In this document: positions 59,026-64,000 of the stretch, in pieces
How the letters are laid out: every line of letters begins with the position of its first letter
How positions within the stretch are numbered: the stretch's first letter is position 1
From: Pyrocephalus nanus
Lineage: Eukaryota > Chordata > Aves > Passeriformes > Tyrannidae
Direction of reading: 5' to 3'
Assembly (NCBI GenBank): GCA_038380795.1
Contig: CM076260.1
Span: 6,340,033 to 6,404,032, forward strand
Length of the DNA: 64,000 nt
Position numbers and translations under genes: made by a program
Notes under the pieces: model-generated
What the model was told of the DNA's origin: nothing
Databases searched by the model: none
The model's input: only the letters and a program-made list of their open reading frames with translations

Positions 59026-59500
59026 GCACTCCTGATGACAGTAATGAGCATGTTATTACTGCTGCAGAGGCTACTGAATTGAGTGGGTGCACACACTGTG
59101 TCAAGTATTGTTATTGCGTGGGTTATTCTAACCATAACAGTTTGTGTGTCTGTGCAGTTAGAGAACAGTTCCTGCCAGAACGCTGGCAAACCTCTGTAAA
59201 GGATTGTGGAATAATCCCAGAGCCTTTTAAACAGATTTTCTCTGAAGGTGTTCTCCTTTATGCAGATTTCCAAGTGTTGCTTTCTTGTGATAAAAAGCAG
59301 GGAGGAATGTGTATCTCTAAATATAAGAGTGGAAAAGAACTAACTCTAGCTTGCCCTGCACTCACTGTATTTAGTGGTGGCCTCATGTTTTACCTTGAGA
59401 AGTCATTAGTTGATTATTTTATTACTGGCGTCATGGCAGAGCTGGTTCTTGATAAGGGATGGTTTGCCTTTTATGTCAGCTTGATGAAGAGATTTTACAG
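59026..59500 (+). CDS. Candidate exon 2 of the right gene: cysteine-rich N-terminus, unrecognised
   Basis: A pyrimidine-rich acceptor (TTTCCTTTTCTTAAG) precedes 59026 and an ideal donor, CAG then GTGAGA, follows 59500. Joined to ATG+G the 475 nt stay open throughout, giving 159 codons. The same frame has a stop (TAA, 59022-59024) right before the acceptor and a TGA right after the donor, so the open frame fits the splice sites exactly. The donor is in phase 2. The protein would start MGTPDDSNEHVITAAEATEL. It then has a cluster of six Cys within residues 23-44 (C-x2-C-x3-C-x-C-x9-C-x-C, with His at 25 and 38) and a more hydrophobic second half. A second acceptor (CTGCTGCAG, ending 59067) would keep the same frame with a shorter start. 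I recognise no family. A chance open frame is still possible, as there is no homology evidence. Confidence 0.45.
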
Positions 59501-60410
59501 GTGAGAGGTGGCTTAGAGGGGAGTGTTGAGTATCTTTGGCAGACTCAGGGGTTTCTGAGATCTAGGGAGAAGTAAGAACAGGGCAGTGTGACTCTGGAGG
59601 AACCAAAAGGAGAAGGGCAGAAGTACAGAATGCCTTGGAACAGGTTCTTTTGTGTTCTTTCAGTAGGTGGAAATTAGTGTTTCAGGAGCACGTGTCACTC
59701 AGGCGCCTGAAGGGTGGGGAGGAGGATGTTGTCAGAGGTGACACACAATATGAGACCATCTGAAGCTACCAGCAATGCCCACTGACACACTTGAGTTCTG
59801 TCATTATAATTCTTTGCATTTTGTACCAGCTTAATCATGTGGATTCAATATATGACTCCACAAACAGCTAGAGAAACAGATTATTTAAAGGAAAAAATAT
59901 ATTCAGATGTTCTAGGGGAAAAAGACTTTATTTGATTGAATTGTCCTTTGCTGTTTTGGGATGATATCCACTTGGAGAGAGGTAGAGTTCTGTGTGTTGG
60001 TGCATTGTAACATCTGTTTACTTATATAGCTCAGAAACCAATAATTGGCCTAATTATAGTTTAGAAATGGTTTGACTATACAAAATTTATGTTAACAGGA
60101 AGGTTGAGCTAAATTTGAAGAGTCCCTTTGCAGCTAATTATCATATGGTTTTACAACTAATAAAGAAACGTTACGACAACAATTGATAAACTGCCACAGT
60201 GGAACACTGAAATCGACTGAACTCCTATCAGTACCTTCTTACCTATATGCATGCCCCCTCCTTTTTTATTTACAAAAATTTGTCCAACCTTTGGTTTTTC
60301 ATTCCCATGAGTCAGTATGTTTGAAATTTTCTGCATTTGATCTTCAGACAATTTTGTAATTTTGGAATACTTTGGGAAGCCAGACATACTTGTTCATTGC
60401 CAACAGAATA

Positions 60411-60486
60411 AGTGTAAATCTATACGAATAAATATATAAATAAATCTATGTAAATAAATCTGTATAAATAAGTATAAATAAGTTTG
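60411..60486. repeat. AT-rich (AATAAATCTATGTA)-like tandem repeat
   Basis: About 75 bp of imperfect units built on AAATAAAT and AAATCTATG/GTATAAAT. Confidence 0.8.
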
Positions 60487-61142
60487 ATCTCTAGAGTAAG
60501 TTCATTGAGCATTAAACTTCAGTGAAGCCTTTTGCTTTCTTCGCCTTCGTGTTGGCAACAGAAAAGAATCCTAGAGGGTTGTTGTAAGCAGACTGAATAC
60601 CTACAAGAACCCATTAGAACATTACTTCAGGGTTTGCTCTTTGACTTAAAAGCAAAACAAAAAACTCCACAAAACCTTTGCAATCTCCCCCTTCTTCCTC
60701 CCCACCCCCTTAAAAAATGGGATACTCCATACAACCCGAAGCAAATGGGATAGTATAGATGAACAGTCCTTCTGGTAGTATTTTACCAAGAAATATGTAA
60801 GATGGGATGTCCAGTTGAACTTTTATTGAAGAGTACAATGATTTAATCAAAAGTGCAAGTTGTTAAACTTTTCTGTACTCGGAAGAGCCTAATGCTGACC
60901 AACTGTACTTGCACTGGCCAAGTTGAGCAAGTGCTTTTTTACTTCATTTCTTTACTCAAGACAAAACTGTAAGGGAGGATGATGTGAAGTTGACCTCTGG
61001 AAGAGAGATGCCTAAGCTACTGGGAAACCTAATTACTGTGACTGGGAAGAGTTGATGGATACTGAGTTTGGGTCAAGGTAGAGGAGAAATCCCATTGAAA
61101 GGTGCAAGAGATTCTATCAGCTCAACTCTTGCATCTTCTGTG

Positions 61143-61176
61143 GTTTGTTTGTTTGTTTTGTTTTGTTTTGTTTTTC
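61143..61176. repeat. (TTTG)n/(TTTTG)n microsatellite
   Basis: Four TTTG units followed by TTTTG units, then a short T-run. Confidence 0.9.
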
Positions 61177-62208
61177 CAAGAATGGAAGAGCTGCTGTACT
61201 GAGAGCCCTGACTGTGGGCTGGGTAGGGAGGAAAAGGATATGGAAAGCAGGTTTGAAATGGAAAGTTGTTCTTGTTTGGTGTTTTTTTTTAATAAAAACC
61301 CATGGTCTTACAATCAGTAGTTTATGGGCTTTCTCAGAGGTGTCTGTGGTTTTGTCAGGTTTTTTATAGATAGGGACGGACCATGAGGGACTTGGACCAA
61401 GGGGCATGAAGGATGTGGTTTTGCCAACCACAGGTGCCTGTGACAGTGGAAGTCCCTGTTTAACATAAATGGATGTGTGTGTGGGAAATATGTCCTTTCA
61501 GTGTGAGGGTATGTTTTTGTTTTTTGTTTCAGAAACTGCTACTTACTCTGCCTGACAGTATTTTTAAGAAATGGGGGATGATTGATTGGTGGCTTCAGTT
61601 TGAGAAGTTTCTCCACATCTACTTTTGTCCTGTGTCAGTCATTCCAGGTGATGGTCACCTTTACCTGATGGTTACTTTAATTTTTATTTCACTTTCATCT
61701 TGTTGAGAAGAGTTGTTCAGGACTGTGTATTTGTTATTCAACACTTAACTCTGTGCAGGGGTATAATATTTGCTGTCTTGGTTTCTTCTGTTTTCCTTAC
61801 ACGTCTTGTTTCAGCTAGGTAGGATCTATACCTTGAAATCTCTTTACCTTCACTGGCTTTCTCTGTTGTCTGACTGTGCTTGTTTTTTTTTGGTTTTTTT
61901 TTTTTTTTTTTTTCTCCTGAGTGGTTTTTTGTTGCATAAACACAGGAAATGTGTGGTTGGGCACCCTGTGCTGTCTGGGGCTGAGCTGCCCGGTCTGTCC
62001 TGCTCTGGCTGTCACAGCTCTGCTCTTCCATCCGCTTTGCTTCCTTGGAGATGCTGTCAGATATGACTGCTGGTCTGGTAGCTCCGCAACCTGGCTTGAT
62101 AAAAATGATTTTTTAGGAAAGAACAGCAATGTATGTGCTTAAAGTGACTAAAATCATCGTGACAGAAGTGGGTGAGTCAATCAGGTGAAATTCCTTGCTA
62201 GTGGGTCT

Positions 62209-62225
62209 GGGGGGGGGGGGGGGGG
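62209..62225. repeat. 17-bp G homopolymer
   Basis: Uninterrupted run of 17 G in otherwise AT-leaning intron sequence. It can form a G-quadruplex and its length is prone to sequencing error. Confidence 0.85.
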
Positions 62226-63239
62226 TAGTGATTTCTAGCAGATGGTCCAACCTGTGATGGCCACCAGGGCACCTAAAAAGTGTCTCTGGTTCATGGTAGG
62301 GGTTTAGCCTTTTTTACTGTTCCTTTTAAAGTGGGTGTTTGTGTTTTTTAAGCTGGTATCCTATATTTTGTTATGCAGTTAAATTTCATTCAGCTTTTTC
62401 TTTTCTGACCCTTTTGCTTTCCATAGTGTTGCTTTTTTTCCTCTTCTCTGAATTGTGAATTTGCTAACCATCTAAAATTTTCCCAGCTCTCCGTGAAGGC
62501 AATGCCTGAGCCTTTGCTGTCCCTTATCATGGACATGTGGTGATGAGAAAGTTTTCCCCAATGCTGTGCTGTCCCTGTGACGGTGGGAGCACAGCCCTGC
62601 TGGAGCACTGCCTGTGGCTGTCCTGCTGCATTGGTAAAAGCAGGACTGAAGCACTGAAACTGCCTTTTCAGTCACCTCTTTTCCAGAGTGATCCCTTGCT
62701 GTGTTAAATAACTGTTCCTTTTGCCCTGAATTACTGTGTTTCTTAGCATAAACTTCAGACTTCAGTTCATTTGAATAATATGACGCCAGCACAACTATTT
62801 ATTTTCTCTGACTAATGCCAACAAATGTTTTTGAGTGGGATTGTGTTTTACTGCTCTAGCCCCATGCAGAATTGTCTTTCTTCATATAAAATCAGTGTGA
62901 AATACTGCTTTGTCAGAAATCCTGAACAAAGACAACGATGAATTGTAGTTTTTTTCGAACAGAAATTTAAGACCTGCCACTGCCAGAGTCGTGCATCAGA
63001 CTGAAGGAGAAGTCACAGTATGTGTCTGTCTGCCAAATGAGTTAAATCTTTCCACTTTCGGGGTGATGTAGACTGGAGAGAATATAATATGAGGTCATTT
63101 AGAATATTAAGCTAACTTTTCTTAAAGGAATATGCATTGCCTACGCTTACGGTATTAGGCAGGATTGCTTTCAGCAGAATAAATTAGAATTAATATTTTG
63201 AATAATTGAAAAAAGTGAATAATTTTCCTTTAATTTCAG

Positions 63240-63272
63240 CAGTTTGTATAGTGCTGATCTGTGGTGTTACAG
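63240..63272 (+). CDS. Weak candidate 33-nt exon 3 of the right gene
   Basis: The acceptor TTTCCTTTAATTTCAG is followed by 33 nt and the donor ACAG/GTGAGA. The length is a multiple of three and the phase-2 frame left by the exon at 59026-59500 stays open (SSLYSADLWCY). A NAGNAG acceptor (CAGCAG) would allow loss of one Ser. The phase-1 frame is also open, so the segment could instead follow exon 1 directly. A chance pair of splice-like signals in a 6-kb intron is quite possible. Confidence 0.22.
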
Positions 63273-64000
63273 GTGAGAGCTGTAGTTGGAGCTCTCCACT
63301 TGGTGCTGAAGAGCTTTGTGATTGCAAACTGAGTTTACATTTGACATTATTGTAAAAGAAACTCAAACTAATTTTATCACTTTCACTGCTACGACTAGAT
63401 AAACCATTACTTTAAATTATTTAAATGGCTTAAGCTTACACTGTTTCTTAACAGTAAGTAAATCACCATAAACATGATACTTTTTGTCATTAGAGGGATA
63501 TGTAAATGGTTTTGGAATTAAGTCTTAGGTAGTCTCATTTATTTTTGCTTCTGCAGCAGCAGCAGAGTCTGAGATGCTGTGAATAGATTTTTGTGGATGG
63601 GAGTTACTAATGATTTTTACTTTAATGTTAAATAACAGTTCTGCCTGAGTTCCTGGCAACTTGCCTGACTTACCATTTAAAGAAGTCTCTTAAGTCATCA
63701 GTTTCTACCTCTTGGATAAAATTACTGAATGGTCAGCCTTAGTCAAATGTTTTGACTGTGTGTGTAGTTTGATCTTTATAAGCTGGCACTGAAGTAAAGT
63801 CTCTCCCTTCGCTTATCTCTGTCTAGTGAGCATTGTCCTCTTCCCTTCCTTTTACAAACCAGATCATACAAAACTTTCCTGTCTTCCTGAATTAGCTTTC
63901 AGCCAAGCTGGCTCTCTAGCACTGAGACCAAACTCATGGTGGCAAAAGGAGTGAATGGAAGCAGGAGGAGGATGTGGATGCTACTTATAGTGGTGTCAGC
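63273..64000. other. Rest of window, presumably intronic
   Basis: No further exon, repeat or RNA gene recognised. The right gene would continue beyond the window. Confidence 0.4.

Larger units (their letters stand above)
59501..63239 (+). other. Presumed intron 2 of the right gene
   Basis: No CR1 or LTR recognised. It holds simple repeats only: AT-rich TAAATAAA-type repeats at about 60411-60486, (TTTG)n/(TTTTG)n at 61143-61176, a T-run at 61882-61913 and a G-run at 62209-62225. No other exon stands out. Confidence 0.4.

Overview
The window is nuclear DNA from a vertebrate, and almost certainly a bird. It carries about 17 CR1 LINE fragments, most ending in the CR1-type 3' tail of ATTCTATG or ATTCTGTG repeats. 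It also has two solo retroviral LTRs, few other transposons, and two sharp CpG islands in AT-rich surroundings. A passerine is plausible but not proven. Nearly all long open frames are chance frames in GC-rich or repeat DNA; there is no prokaryotic gene organisation.

Layout. (1) Positions 1-1100: CpG island and first coding exon (723-776, minus strand) of a gene running off the left edge. It has a perfect Kozak ATG, an in-frame upstream stop and a consensus splice donor. A GC-rich minisatellite (about 1085-1800) lies on its upstream side. (2) About 1.8-56.9 kb: a long gene-poor interval with scattered, mostly 5'-truncated CR1 pieces in both orientations. It also holds a 1087-bp solo LTR (32756-33842) with a 5-bp target duplication, and a 311-bp solo LTR (45456-45766) with a 6-bp target duplication nested inside a CR1. 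Other structures are a young 69-bp-arm foldback (6627-6807), a double hairpin (20519-20579), local direct repeats, microsatellites, and three AT-rich blocks that could be conserved regulatory elements. (3) 56.87-57.22 kb: a second minisatellite next to a CR1 tail. (4) 57.22-64 kb: a second CpG island and the start of a plus-strand gene. Exon 1 ends with ATG plus one G at 57631. A candidate 475-nt exon 2 (59026-59500) keeps an open frame exactly between an acceptor and a consensus donor. A weak 33-nt exon 3 candidate lies at 63240-63272.

The two genes point away from each other, so the roughly 56.9 kb between them is shared upstream territory and the likely place for regulatory DNA of either gene. 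I recognise neither gene. I found no obviously new biological system. The most interesting signals are three CTCF-like motifs spaced exactly 58 bp apart inside the long LTR, the near-perfect foldback, and the unrecognised cysteine-rich N-terminus of the plus-strand gene.
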